Below are positions 17,832 to 25,492 of a DNA stretch of 64,000 nt, piece after piece; position 1 is the stretch's first letter, and every line of letters begins with the position of its first letter. A program made the position numbers and the translations under genes. Under the pieces are notes generated by a model. The model ran no database searches. It worked only from the letters and a program-made list of their open reading frames with translations, and was not told the DNA's origin. The stretch spans positions 1-64,000 of the forward strand of contig JAFEMX010000014.1 of assembly GCA_016892645.1 (NCBI GenBank), in the 5' to 3' direction. Origin of the DNA: Micrococcaceae bacterium RIT 802. Lineage in GTDB: Bacteria; Actinomycetota; Actinomycetes; Actinomycetales; Micrococcaceae.

Positions 17832-18002
17832 TCAGTAGTTCGACGGCGGATCCGAGGCGGGGAAGGACTCCTCTTCCCACTCGTCCACGCGCTCGTCGTC
17901 GTGGTCATGCTGGACCCGGGCCGCCTTCGTGGCCGCATCCTCGGTGTCCTCCGGACCGACGGCTGCGCCGTCGTCGGGCTGCTCGAATGGGTTCTCGCTC
18001 AT
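17832..18002 (-). CDS. Small acidic protein with SFPASDPPS C-terminal motif
   Basis: This 56-residue protein is too short for most gene finders. It is strongly acidic, starts MSENPFEQPDD, and ends EEESFPASDPPSNY. The ESFPASDPPS motif recurs at the C-terminus of many small or short bacterial proteins of unknown function. GAGGAGG lies nine bases before the ATG, a near-ideal ribosome site, which argues for real translation. It has no hydrophobic segment. It is flanked by two copies of the structured repeat (C downstream, D upstream). No function is assigned. Confidence 0.75.
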   Translation of the reverse strand: MSENPFEQPDDGAAVGPEDTEDAATKAARVQHDHDDERVDEWEEESFPASDPPSNY

Positions 18003-18103
18003 GGCATCCTCCTCGTTGACGTGCCTACGATCCCAGTCTCGCCCCGAACCGGTGGCCTGTCGAGGGCGGGCTGTCGCGGCGGTGCCGCCGGCCTTAACGA
18101 GAC

Positions 18104-18230
18104 GAGCACCGGCTGGATCGATAGTTGGGGGGAATCATCGATCAACCAGCCGGTGCTCTCATCACTCGCACCTCCATGAGGTACTTAAGAACAATAAGGG
18201 GCGAAGCTTGGCGTTCGCTGGAAACGACGG
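18104..18230 (+). repeat. Structured intergenic repeat, copy D
   Basis: This copy pairs GAGCACCGGCTGG (18104-18116) perfectly with CCAGCCGGTGCTC (18146-18158); inside it ATCGAT pairs with ATCGAT around a G-rich loop that contains six Gs. The linker TCATCACTCGC and a second hairpin ACCTC-CAT-GAGGT (18170-18182) follow. The tail AAGGGGCGAAGCTTGG matches copy B closely. Unlike the other copies it lies between divergent genes, upstream of both the small acidic protein and the alpha/beta hydrolase, so it cannot merely be a convergent terminator here. Confidence 0.6.
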
Positions 18231-18290
18231 CAACGCGAAGTGTGAAGGGACGGTTTACTTCCCGCGCCGGGCCGCGGATAGCCTGAAACC

Positions 18291-19067
18291 ATGGCCGAAA
18301 CACGCAATCCCCTGGACGGGACCACCATCTCCTACGACGTGGCGGGGGAGGGCCCCGCGGTCGTCCTGTTGCACGGTTCGGCACTCTCGCGGGCGATCTG
18401 GCGCGGCCTCGGATACGTGAGGGCACTCGACGGCTTCACGGTGGTGCGGATCGACCTGCGCGGGCACGGGCGCAGCGGCAAGCCCCACGAGTCCGGGGCC
18501 TACGCGATGGACCTGCTGGTCGCCGATGTCCTGGCGGTCATGGATGCCGAGCAGCTGGCCGGCGCCGCCGTCGTCGGCTACTCGTTCGGTTCGCGGGTCG
18601 GGTTCTCGCTGGCGGCGACGGCACCGGGGCGGGTGGAGAAGCTGGTCACCCTGGGCGGGACGTTCAGGCCGCAGTCGGGCCAGGTGGCGAAGGTGTTCTT
18701 CGACGGCTACCTCGATGCCCTCCGCACCGGGGGGATGCGGGCCTTTGTCGACGGGCAGCGGCTGGACCCGCAGACCCGGGCCGCCTTCATGGCCAACGAC
18801 TCCGAGGCCCTGGTCGCCTACTTCGAGCACACCGAGGTCGAGCCCGGACTCGATGAATCCGTGCTGCCCGACCTCGGCCTTCCGGCGCTGCTGATGGCCG
18901 GGACCCGGGACCGGGAACGCTACCTCGACTCGCGCCGGGCCGCCGAGCTGATGCCCGACGCCCGGTTCGTGCCCCTGGAGGGGCGGACCCATGGTTCGAC
19001 CCTTTTCCCCGCGGACGAGGTGCTGGCCGAGATGCTCCCGTTCCTGCGCGACCGGACGGCCTCCTGA
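18291..19067 (+). CDS. Alpha/beta fold hydrolase
   Basis: This 258-residue cytoplasmic hydrolase has an oxyanion-hole motif LLHGSALSRAIW, the DLRGHGRSGKP loop and the nucleophile elbow GYSFGS with Ser98. The acid is probably in MAGTRDRER, and the histidine is in GRTHGSTLF near the C-terminus. The ATG at 18291 is the only well-placed start. It ends exactly where the convergent acyl-CoA dehydrogenase ends, with no intervening base. Substrate is unknown; the family includes esterases, lactonases and haloperoxidase-like enzymes. Confidence 0.87.
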   Translation: MAETRNPLDGTTISYDVAGEGPAVVLLHGSALSRAIWRGLGYVRALDGFTVVRIDLRGHGRSGKPHESGAYAMDLLVADVLAVMDAEQLAGAAVVGYSFGSRVGFSLAATAPGRVEKLVTLGGTFRPQSGQVAKVFFDGYLDALRTGGMRAFVDGQRLDPQTRAAFMANDSEALVAYFEHTEVEPGLDESVLPDLGLPALLMAGTRDRERYLDSRRAAELMPDARFVPLEGRTHGSTLFPADEVLAEMLPFLRDRTAS

Positions 19068-20327
19068 CTACTTGTTGAAGGCCGAAATGCCGGTGATGGA
19101 ACGGCCGATGATCAGCGCCTGGACGGTCTCGGTGCCCTCGTAGGTGTGCACCGCCTCGATGTCCGCCAGGTGGCGCGCGACGCGGTTCTTGAGCAGGATG
19201 CCGTTGCCGCCGAGCAGGTCCCGGGCGTTGGAGGCGATTTGCCGGGCGGTGCGGGTGCAGGTGTACTTGGCCAGCGAGGCCTGCACGGGCGAGAGCTCGC
19301 CCTTTTCCTCGCGGCGGGTCATCTGCATGACCATCAGCTGCATGGTCGCCAGCTCGGAGTGCATGCGGGCCAGCCGTTCCTGGACGACCTGGGCCGAAGC
19401 CAGGGTCCGGCCGAACTGGGTGCGCTGGGAGGCGTATTGCACGGCGCTCTCGTAGCAGGCGGTGGCATGCCCGACGGCGGACCAGGCGACCCCCAGCCGG
19501 GTCGCGAAGAGGACCTTGGCGGTGTCCTTGAACGAATTCGCCCCGGGCATGACGTGGGAGTCGGGGACGAAGACGTTCTCCAGGCGGATGTGGGCCTGCC
19601 AGATGGCGCGCAGGCTCAGCTTTCCGGGGATCGTGGTCCCGGTGTAGCCATCCCACTCCTGCTGGACGATGAACCCGCGGATGTTCCCCTCGTCGTCGCG
19701 TGCCCAGACGACGGTGATGCCGCCGGTCGAGCCGTTGCCGATCCACTTCTTCTCGCCGTTGAGCACATAACCGCCGTCGACGCGGGTCGCGCGGGTCTCC
19801 AGGGACACCGAATCCGAGCCATGGGTCGGCTCGGTCAGGGCGAACGCGCCCAGGACCTCGGCGCGGGCCATCTTCGGGACCCATTGGGCGATCTGCTCCG
19901 GGGAACCGCAGTAGGCGATTGAGCGCAGCGCGAGTCCGGCCTGCACGGCCCCGATCGTGCCCACCGAGCCGTCTGCCCGCGAGAGCTCCATGTTGACCAG
20001 CCCCGCGGCCAGGGTGCTCATGGCCGGGTATCCGTCGACGTCGATGCCGTCGCGCAGCAGGTCGAGGTCACCAAGGCGGGTGGCCAGGTGGAAGGGGTAG
20101 TCGGAACGGTCCCAGTAGTCGTCGATGACCGGGCGCACCTCCTCCAGGCCGAACCGGCGGGCGCGGTCCCAGTAGGCGCGGTCCACCGCGGGGATGTTGT
20201 CCTCCCCGAACAGGCCCGCGGGGTCGACGTCCACCTCGCCCCAGAGCTCGTACTCCGGCTCGACGACGCCGAGCGGGAATTCGGCCAGCGGGGAATCCGT
20301 CGTGGTGGTGGTCTCTGAAGTGCTCAC
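19068..20327 (-). CDS. Glutaryl-CoA dehydrogenase-like acyl-CoA dehydrogenase
   Basis: This 419-residue flavoprotein resembles glutaryl-CoA dehydrogenase, which oxidises and decarboxylates glutaryl-CoA to crotonyl-CoA in lysine and tryptophan breakdown. Marks are FALTEPTHGSDSVSLET, NGEKKWIGNGS, SQRTQFGRTLASAQ, RDLLGGNGI and the catalytic glutamate in HTYEGTETVQALIIGRSITG; this ending is characteristic of the GCDH branch. The GTG at 20327 (MSTSETTTTTD) is preferred because the longer frame has no conserved sequence. An N-terminal Thr-rich stretch is probably disordered. It is transcribed alone. Confidence 0.87.
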   Translation of the reverse strand: MSTSETTTTTDSPLAEFPLGVVEPEYELWGEVDVDPAGLFGEDNIPAVDRAYWDRARRFGLEEVRPVIDDYWDRSDYPFHLATRLGDLDLLRDGIDVDGYPAMSTLAAGLVNMELSRADGSVGTIGAVQAGLALRSIAYCGSPEQIAQWVPKMARAEVLGAFALTEPTHGSDSVSLETRATRVDGGYVLNGEKKWIGNGSTGGITVVWARDDEGNIRGFIVQQEWDGYTGTTIPGKLSLRAIWQAHIRLENVFVPDSHVMPGANSFKDTAKVLFATRLGVAWSAVGHATACYESAVQYASQRTQFGRTLASAQVVQERLARMHSELATMQLMVMQMTRREEKGELSPVQASLAKYTCTRTARQIASNARDLLGGNGILLKNRVARHLADIEAVHTYEGTETVQALIIGRSITGISAFNK

Positions 20328-20448
20328 GGTGGTGTCCTTCGGCTCGACACGGCCGGGCGCTCGGGCGCCTGCGGTCCGGGGGTGGTTACCCCCCAGCATC
20401 GCTGAAACTGCGTGTCACGTCAAGACACCCAGTGTCATCCGGGGCGGC

Positions 20449-21147
20449 TCAGGCGGAGGACGAATCCGTCCGGAGGGCCCGGCGGACGGCCTCGAGGACG
20501 TCGTCGGTGCCCGAGCCGGAAGGGGCGATGGCGACCACGACCCGGCCGCTCGGCGCCGCGTCCGGTTCGGTGCCGGAACCTTCGAGCCGGGGCAGGAAGA
20601 TCCCGGCCAGCTGGCCCAGTTCGGTGGCCAGGCGGCCGCGCAACGTGTCGTCCCGGTCGGAGAGCCAGCTGCGCAGGAACGCGTTGTGGACCGCGACGAC
20701 GGCCGCGGCGTAGGCCGTGACGCCGAGCTGCCGGCTTCCCAGCCCCGGTCCGACACCGAGCGAGGCCCGGAGCCCGTGGCGGAAGGCGCGTTCGTACCGG
20801 TGCGTGCTGACCAGCTCCCGGTCGCGCAGTGCGGGGACCTCGTGCAGCAGGCGGAACCGCAGCTCGGAGGCCTTGGGCCGCGACGTGTGGTGGTCGAAGA
20901 CGGACAGCGCGGCCGCGGAGACCTTCTCGGCGATCCCGCTGCCGGACGCCGACAGCTGCCGTTGGACCGCGTCGATGACGGCTTCCATGTCGGAGAAGAC
21001 CATGTCCTCCTTGGAGCCGTAGCGCCGGAAGAAGGTGCTGCGGCTCATGCCCAGGACCTCCGCCAGCTGGTCCACGCTGGTGGCGTCGAAGCCGCGCTCG
21101 ACGAGCAGTCGCAGGGCGGGCTCGGGCACGCTCAGGGTGTGGTCCAT
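20449..21147 (-). CDS. TetR family transcriptional regulator
   Basis: This 232-residue regulator has an N-terminal TetR helix-turn-helix at about residues 10-50 (TSVDQLAEVLGMSRSTFFRRYGSKEDM) followed by a helical ligand domain. It starts at ATG 21147, 26 bases after the stop of the efflux gene on the same strand, so it is probably the second gene of that operon and represses it. The open frame runs far upstream in the track of the neighbouring gene but in the wrong frame; only the portion from the methionine is regulator-like. Ligand unknown. Confidence 0.87.
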   Translation of the reverse strand: MDHTLSVPEPALRLLVERGFDATSVDQLAEVLGMSRSTFFRRYGSKEDMVFSDMEAVIDAVQRQLSASGSGIAEKVSAAALSVFDHHTSRPKASELRFRLLHEVPALRDRELVSTHRYERAFRHGLRASLGVGPGLGSRQLGVTAYAAAVVAVHNAFLRSWLSDRDDTLRGRLATELGQLAGIFLPRLEGSGTEPDAAPSGRVVVAIAPSGSGTDDVLEAVRRALRTDSSSA

Positions 21148-21173
21148 GCCGGTGAATCTAGCACGGGAGAGTT

Positions 21174-22700
21174 TCAGCCGCGGGTCTCCGGGACGGCAAC
21201 CGGACGCCGGAAGAACAGGCAGACGACGGCGGCGAAGACGGCAACCAGGCCCGGCAGCAGCAGCGACTGGCCCAGCGCCGTGGAGAACGCCCCGTGCAGG
21301 AACTCGGGGATCGTCTGGCCCATCGTGGCCTCCGACCCGGCGCCGGCGGAGTCGGCATCCCCGGTCTGCGGCATCGTCGCCAGCACCGCCGTGGATTCGA
21401 CGCTGATGCGGGCCTCCATGAGGAAGGCGATCAGTGCCGAACCGAGCACGGCGCCGACCTGGCGGGTCGTGTTGTAGACACCGGACCCGGCACCGGCGTC
21501 GGACTGGCCCAGGTCCCGCGTCGCGGTCAGGGACACCGACGGCCAGATGCCGGCGCTGCCGATGCCCATGACCACGGGCGGCAGCAGCAGCACCCACAGG
21601 GGCATGTCGGGGGTGAGTAGCAGGCCGTAGGCGACGATCCCGCCGCCGAAGAGCAGGAAACCGGGGACGGCGAGGACCTTGGGGTCGATCTTGTTGGTCA
21701 TCCGGCCGGCGAGCGGTGCCAGCACGCCGGAGACGACGGCCATCGGGGCGATCATCAGCGCGGACATCGTCGGGGTCATGCCGCGCACCGACTGGAGGTA
21801 GAGGATCATGGGGAAGCTCATGGCGGTGATCGCCAGGCCCATCGCGGTGATCGCGACGTTGGCCAGGGAGAAGTTGGCGTTGCGGAACAGGCCCAGCGGC
21901 AACAGCGGCTCGCGCCGGTTGAAATGCTGCCAGACGACGAAGCCGACCAGCACGATGACCCCGGCGATGATCAGCGACCAGACGGTGACCGGCCCGACGA
22001 TGGTTCCCCAGTCGTAGGTGTTGGCCTCCTGGATGCCGAAGACGATCAGGAACATGGCCACCGCCGAGAGCACCACGCCCAGCCAGTCGAAGCTGCGGCT
22101 GTGGCGGGGCAGCTGGGGGACCTTGACCCAGACCCGCCACATGGCCAGCAGGCCGACGGGGACGTTGACGAAGAAGATCCATTCCCATCCCAGGGTGTCC
22201 ACCAGGACGCCGCCGAGGATCGGCCCGGCCAGGGTCGCGACACCGGCCACGGCGCCCCAGACGCCCATCGCCGCCCCGCGGCGCTGCGCCGGGAACATGC
22301 GGGTGATGAACGTCATCGTCTGCGGCGTCATCATGGCCGCGCCCAGCCCCTGGGCCACGCGGGCGGCGATGAGCATGCCGATGCTCGGGGACAAACCGCA
22401 CCACAGCGACGAGGCGGTGAACAGGGCCAGCCCGATCACGTAGAGGTTCTTCGGTCCGAACCGGTCGCCCAGGCGTCCGGTGACCAGCAGCGGCACGGCG
22501 AACGCCAGCAGGTAGGCGCTGTTGACCCAGATGACGCCGTTGATCCCGGTGTCCAGGCCGCGCATGATCGCCGGCATGGCCGTGGAGACGATCGTGGAGT
22601 CGACCAGGATCATGAAGAACCCGATCACCAGGGCCCACAGGGCGGTCCAGGCGGCGCGGTCGTCCGGGGCGGTCTTCGGGGAGGTCTGTGCGTTGGTCAC
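21174..22700 (-). CDS. MFS drug efflux transporter, DHA2 (14-TM) family
   Basis: This 508-residue protein has about fourteen membrane segments and the DHA2/EmrB/QacA marks: LVIGFFMILVDSTIVSTAMP (antiporter motif start), GRLGDRFGPKNLYV, RVAQGLGAAMMTPQTMT, and the motif-C-like GPILGGVLVDTLGWEWIFF. It exports cationic or lipophilic compounds in exchange for protons. The linked TetR gene downstream points to substrate-induced expression. The start ATG at 22700 begins MTNAQTSPKTAPDD, a short cytoplasmic tail before the first helix. Confidence 0.92.
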   Translation of the reverse strand: MTNAQTSPKTAPDDRAAWTALWALVIGFFMILVDSTIVSTAMPAIMRGLDTGINGVIWVNSAYLLAFAVPLLVTGRLGDRFGPKNLYVIGLALFTASSLWCGLSPSIGMLIAARVAQGLGAAMMTPQTMTFITRMFPAQRRGAAMGVWGAVAGVATLAGPILGGVLVDTLGWEWIFFVNVPVGLLAMWRVWVKVPQLPRHSRSFDWLGVVLSAVAMFLIVFGIQEANTYDWGTIVGPVTVWSLIIAGVIVLVGFVVWQHFNRREPLLPLGLFRNANFSLANVAITAMGLAITAMSFPMILYLQSVRGMTPTMSALMIAPMAVVSGVLAPLAGRMTNKIDPKVLAVPGFLLFGGGIVAYGLLLTPDMPLWVLLLPPVVMGIGSAGIWPSVSLTATRDLGQSDAGAGSGVYNTTRQVGAVLGSALIAFLMEARISVESTAVLATMPQTGDADSAGAGSEATMGQTIPEFLHGAFSTALGQSLLLPGLVAVFAAVVCLFFRRPVAVPETRG

Positions 22701-22798
22701 CGGTAGAGACTACTCCGCTCGGCTCCGCCGGGGATCCCCGGAAACCGGTGATCTGGGCGACATCGTGCCCCGCATCGCGCCCGGCGTCGGCAGCGCGG

Positions 22799-23776
22799 TC
22801 AGCCGGTGCGGACGGTGCCCTCGATGCAGGTGATGACCTGCCCCGAGACCCAGATCCCGCCGTCGTGCTCGGAGAGCCCGACCTGCCCGTCACGTCCCAG
22901 CCGGGTCCCCTGGCGCACGGTGTACGACGACGGGGCGAGGCCGGCCGGGATCATCCACTGGGCGATGCCCGCGTTCAGGCTGCCGGTCACGGGGTCCTCG
23001 GGCAGGCCCTCGCCGGGGCAGAAGGCGCGGACCTCGAAGTCGGCGGGCACGCCGGCGACTGCCGTTTCGAAGGCGGCCGCGTCGCCGGCCGGACGCAGCG
23101 GTTCGAGCTCGGCGCGGGTGCCCTTGGGGCGGTGTTCGTTCCGGCGGGCGTAGGAGCCGGCGTCCACCCCGGGGGCCAGATGGGGGCCGATCACGCCGAT
23201 CTCGAGCCCCTCCAGCGCCGGGAAGTCGGGTTCCAGGGCCAGCACCGCCTCGGCGTCGCGCAGCACCAGCACCGCCCACTGGGGCCCGTTGGCCACCCAC
23301 TGGTGGTCGAGCACGTCGGCAGCCGTCAGGCCCAGGCCGGACAGGGCCCAGGCCAGGACGTCGTCCTCCAGCGGCCCGGTGCGCTGCAGGGGAGGGGAGC
23401 GGAATCCCAGCCGGTTCCCGCCGGCCTCGTCGTGGCCCTCGGTGCGGACCTCGACGAGCCCGGCGCCGCATTCCTGCACGATCACCCCCGGGCGGCGGGG
23501 CCGGCCGCCGGCCTCGAGCCAGGCGTGGGCCGTGCCCAGGGTGGGGTGCCCGGCGAAGGGCAGTTCCGTCGTCGTGGTGAAGATCCGCACGCGGTAGTCC
23601 GCCGCCGGATCGGTGGGCGGGAGCACGAACGTGGTCTCCGCCAGGTTGGTCCAGTTCGCGAAGCGCAGCATCTCCGCCTCGTCCATCCCGTCGGCATCGA
23701 GGACGACGGCGAGGGCGTTGCCCAGGTGGGGTGTGGAGGTGAAGACGTCGACCTGGCGGAAGGGGCGAAAGGTCAT
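22799..23776 (-). CDS. PhzF family phenazine biosynthesis protein-like isomerase
   Basis: This 325-residue protein has the diaminopimelate-epimerase-like fold of PhzF. It shows VDVFTSTPHLGNALAVVLDA, the catalytic glutamate at about residue 48 (NLAETTFV), PFAGHPTLGTAHAWL and GEGLPEDPVTGSLNAG, all diagnostic. Most genomic PhzF homologues are not in phenazine clusters and their isomerase substrates are unknown; nothing else here suggests phenazine synthesis. The ATG at 23776 is preferred over an upstream in-frame extension of six residues. Confidence 0.9.
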   Translation of the reverse strand: MTFRPFRQVDVFTSTPHLGNALAVVLDADGMDEAEMLRFANWTNLAETTFVLPPTDPAADYRVRIFTTTTELPFAGHPTLGTAHAWLEAGGRPRRPGVIVQECGAGLVEVRTEGHDEAGGNRLGFRSPPLQRTGPLEDDVLAWALSGLGLTAADVLDHQWVANGPQWAVLVLRDAEAVLALEPDFPALEGLEIGVIGPHLAPGVDAGSYARRNEHRPKGTRAELEPLRPAGDAAAFETAVAGVPADFEVRAFCPGEGLPEDPVTGSLNAGIAQWMIPAGLAPSSYTVRQGTRLGRDGQVGLSEHDGGIWVSGQVITCIEGTVRTG

Positions 23777-23855
23777 GGCGCCATCGTGGCACACCGGACC
23801 CGGCGGGGGTCGGCCCCGCCGGGTTCATGACGCGATGGTTACCGGTGCAGAGGCA

Positions 23856-24383
23856 TCACCACCGGTGGGCGACGTCGATGACCAGGCGCGAGCCGGTCCC
23901 CGGGCCGTCGAGGATGAACGTGCGGAACGGCAGCCTTGCGCGCACACCGAGCCCGAAGGAGGTCTGGCCCTCGAAGCTGCCCAGGTAGGCCACCTGCTCG
24001 AACGTGCGGAAGCCGGAGACGTTCACCGCGCGCGTGTCGCTGGCCGGGTTGTAGGGGCTGTTGCCGGTGCGCACGATGATCCGCAGGTCGGCGGCGCCGT
24101 CGAGCGGAACCCGCTTCCCCTGGCCCTCGGTGTAGACGGCGCTGACATAGCGCACGTCGTAGCCGCGGACCTTCCCGCGCAGGTCGATGACCAGGCGGTC
24201 GTAGCAGGTGTGCTGTCCGGCGCGCGCGTTGGTGACCCGCGCCGTGGACGTGGCGGAGGAGGAATCGGCGAGCGATCCCCAGGTGATGCCGCAATACGGT
24301 GCGGCGGCCGCTGGTGCTGCCGGGGCCAGCCCCAACCCCGCAACGAGGAGGGCGCTGGCAAGGCCCGCTTTCAGTGTCTTCAT
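23856..24383 (-). CDS. Secreted AMIN-like domain protein
   Basis: This 175-residue exported protein has a clear signal peptide (residues 1 to about 28, ending APAAPAAAA) and a beta-rich domain of the AMIN-like type found in actinomycete secreted proteins and lipoproteins. Typical phrases are CYDRLVIDLRG, GYDVRYV, TFEQVAYLGSFEGQTSFGLGVR and GSRLVIDVAH. There is no lipobox; a Cys pair (one near residue 31, one in HTCYD) could form a disulfide. The family probably binds cell-wall or surface glycans, but function is unproven. Confidence 0.82.
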   Translation of the reverse strand: MKTLKAGLASALLVAGLGLAPAAPAAAAPYCGITWGSLADSSSATSTARVTNARAGQHTCYDRLVIDLRGKVRGYDVRYVSAVYTEGQGKRVPLDGAADLRIIVRTGNSPYNPASDTRAVNVSGFRTFEQVAYLGSFEGQTSFGLGVRARLPFRTFILDGPGTGSRLVIDVAHRW

Positions 24384-24694
24384 GGTTCCTTCACTCCAAG
24401 GGTGCTTGTTTGGCTGGTGCCCCCTGCTGCCCCATGATCCGCCCCCGACGGCCTCGGGAAAAGGGATTAATCACGTTGGTGCATAAATGTGATGAAAGGC
24501 CGGCTTCACGCCGATGCGGCGTCGGTTCGGGCAGCGGTCGGATGGAGTTTCGGCCACGATGGGCGGCCCCGGGCCGGGGACGGTCACGATCGCGTTCCGA
24601 TGTCCCGGGGTCATCCCACGGTAGGACCCCCGCGCGGCCAGGTTCAGCTCTGCGGTGGATCCGCGAGGGCACCACCCGGCGGAAGACTGGGACC
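24384..24694. other. Divergent intergenic region without a gene
   Basis: These 311 bases separate the secreted AMIN-like gene (leftward) from the ABC ATPase gene (rightward), so they must hold two promoters. The only conspicuous element is an interrupted inverted repeat ATCAC...GTGAT at about 24476-24495 around TGCATAAAT, in a locally A/T-rich stretch; it could be an operator. No open frame in the interval looks coded. Confidence 0.4.
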
Positions 24695-25492
24695 ATGCAC
24701 GAAAACACACCGCACCCGCACGCATCCCACCCGCACAGCCCGCACCCACACCATCCCTCGACCCCGCGCCCCGCCCCGGTCCTGGCCGCCCGCGACCTCA
24801 CCCGCGCGTTCGGCAGCACGATCGCCCTGGACCGCCTCGGCCTGGACATCGAAGCCGGCGGATCGCTGGCCATCATGGGTCCGTCCGGCTCCGGCAAGTC
24901 CACCCTGTTGCACACCCTGGCCGGCATCGAACGCCCGGACTCCGGTTCCGTGCTGTTCCAGGACCCCTCGGGGACCACCGGCCCCGTGGAGATCGCCGCG
25001 CTCGGGGAATCCGCCCGCTCCCGGCTGCGCCGCGGAAGCTTCGGGTTCGTTTTCCAGTCGGGCCTGCTCATCCCCGAGCTCACCGCCATCGAGAACGTCG
25101 CGATGGCGCTGATGATCACCGGGGTCCCGCGCTCGGCGGCCCTGCCGCGCGCGGCCGAATGGCTCCACGCGCTGGGACTGGCCGGGATGGAGGAGCGCCG
25201 CATCGGCCAGCTCTCCGGCGGCCAGGCCCAACGCGTGGCCATCGCCCGCGCCCAGGTCACCGGCGCCACCGTCACCTTCGCCGACGAACCCACCGGCGCC
25301 CTGGATTCGGCGACCTCGTCCGAGGTGCTCGACATCCTGCTCGAGGCCACGGTCGGCCGCGGCAACACCCTGGTCATGGTCACCCACGATCCCGACGTCG
25401 CCTCCCGCTGCCACCGGGTCATCCACCTGCTCGACGGCAGGATCCAGCACGACGCCGGTGTCCCCACCCCGGGTGCGGAGGCCCGGTCGTGA
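24695..25492 (+). CDS. ABC transporter ATP-binding protein (LolD/MacB type) with His-rich N-terminus
   Basis: This 265-residue ATPase has Walker A GPSGSGKST, signature LSGGQAQRVAIARA, Walker B VTFADEPTGALD and an H-loop VTHDPDVASRCHR; the ADEPTGALD wording is typical of LolD/MacB/FtsE-like ATPases that work with FtsX-type permeases. The N-terminus is odd: eight histidines occur within the first 20 residues, alternating with Pro (HPHASHPHSPHPHHP), a possible metal-binding tail. The ATG at 24695 is the only start before this stretch. It overlaps the permease gene as GTGA. Confidence 0.88.
   Translation: MHENTPHPHASHPHSPHPHHPSTPRPAPVLAARDLTRAFGSTIALDRLGLDIEAGGSLAIMGPSGSGKSTLLHTLAGIERPDSGSVLFQDPSGTTGPVEIAALGESARSRLRRGSFGFVFQSGLLIPELTAIENVAMALMITGVPRSAALPRAAEWLHALGLAGMEERRIGQLSGGQAQRVAIARAQVTGATVTFADEPTGALDSATSSEVLDILLEATVGRGNTLVMVTHDPDVASRCHRVIHLLDGRIQHDAGVPTPGAEARS

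Noticed and set aside
3906-18230. The repeat family as actinobacterial 6C RNA
   Set aside because: Two copies have six Cs in a loop on the reverse strand, but there is only one such hairpin per copy, the other copies lack the run, and 6C RNA is not a dispersed repeat.
3906-18230. The repeat family as integron attC sites
   Set aside because: No consistent GTTRRRY/RYYYAAC end boxes, no integron integrase, and the flanking genes are ordinary single-copy genes rather than cassettes.
20449-22893. An apparent 814-residue leftward protein
   Set aside because: Only its last 232 residues are a TetR regulator; the rest is the out-of-frame shadow of the DHA2 transporter, which is motif-complete in another frame.
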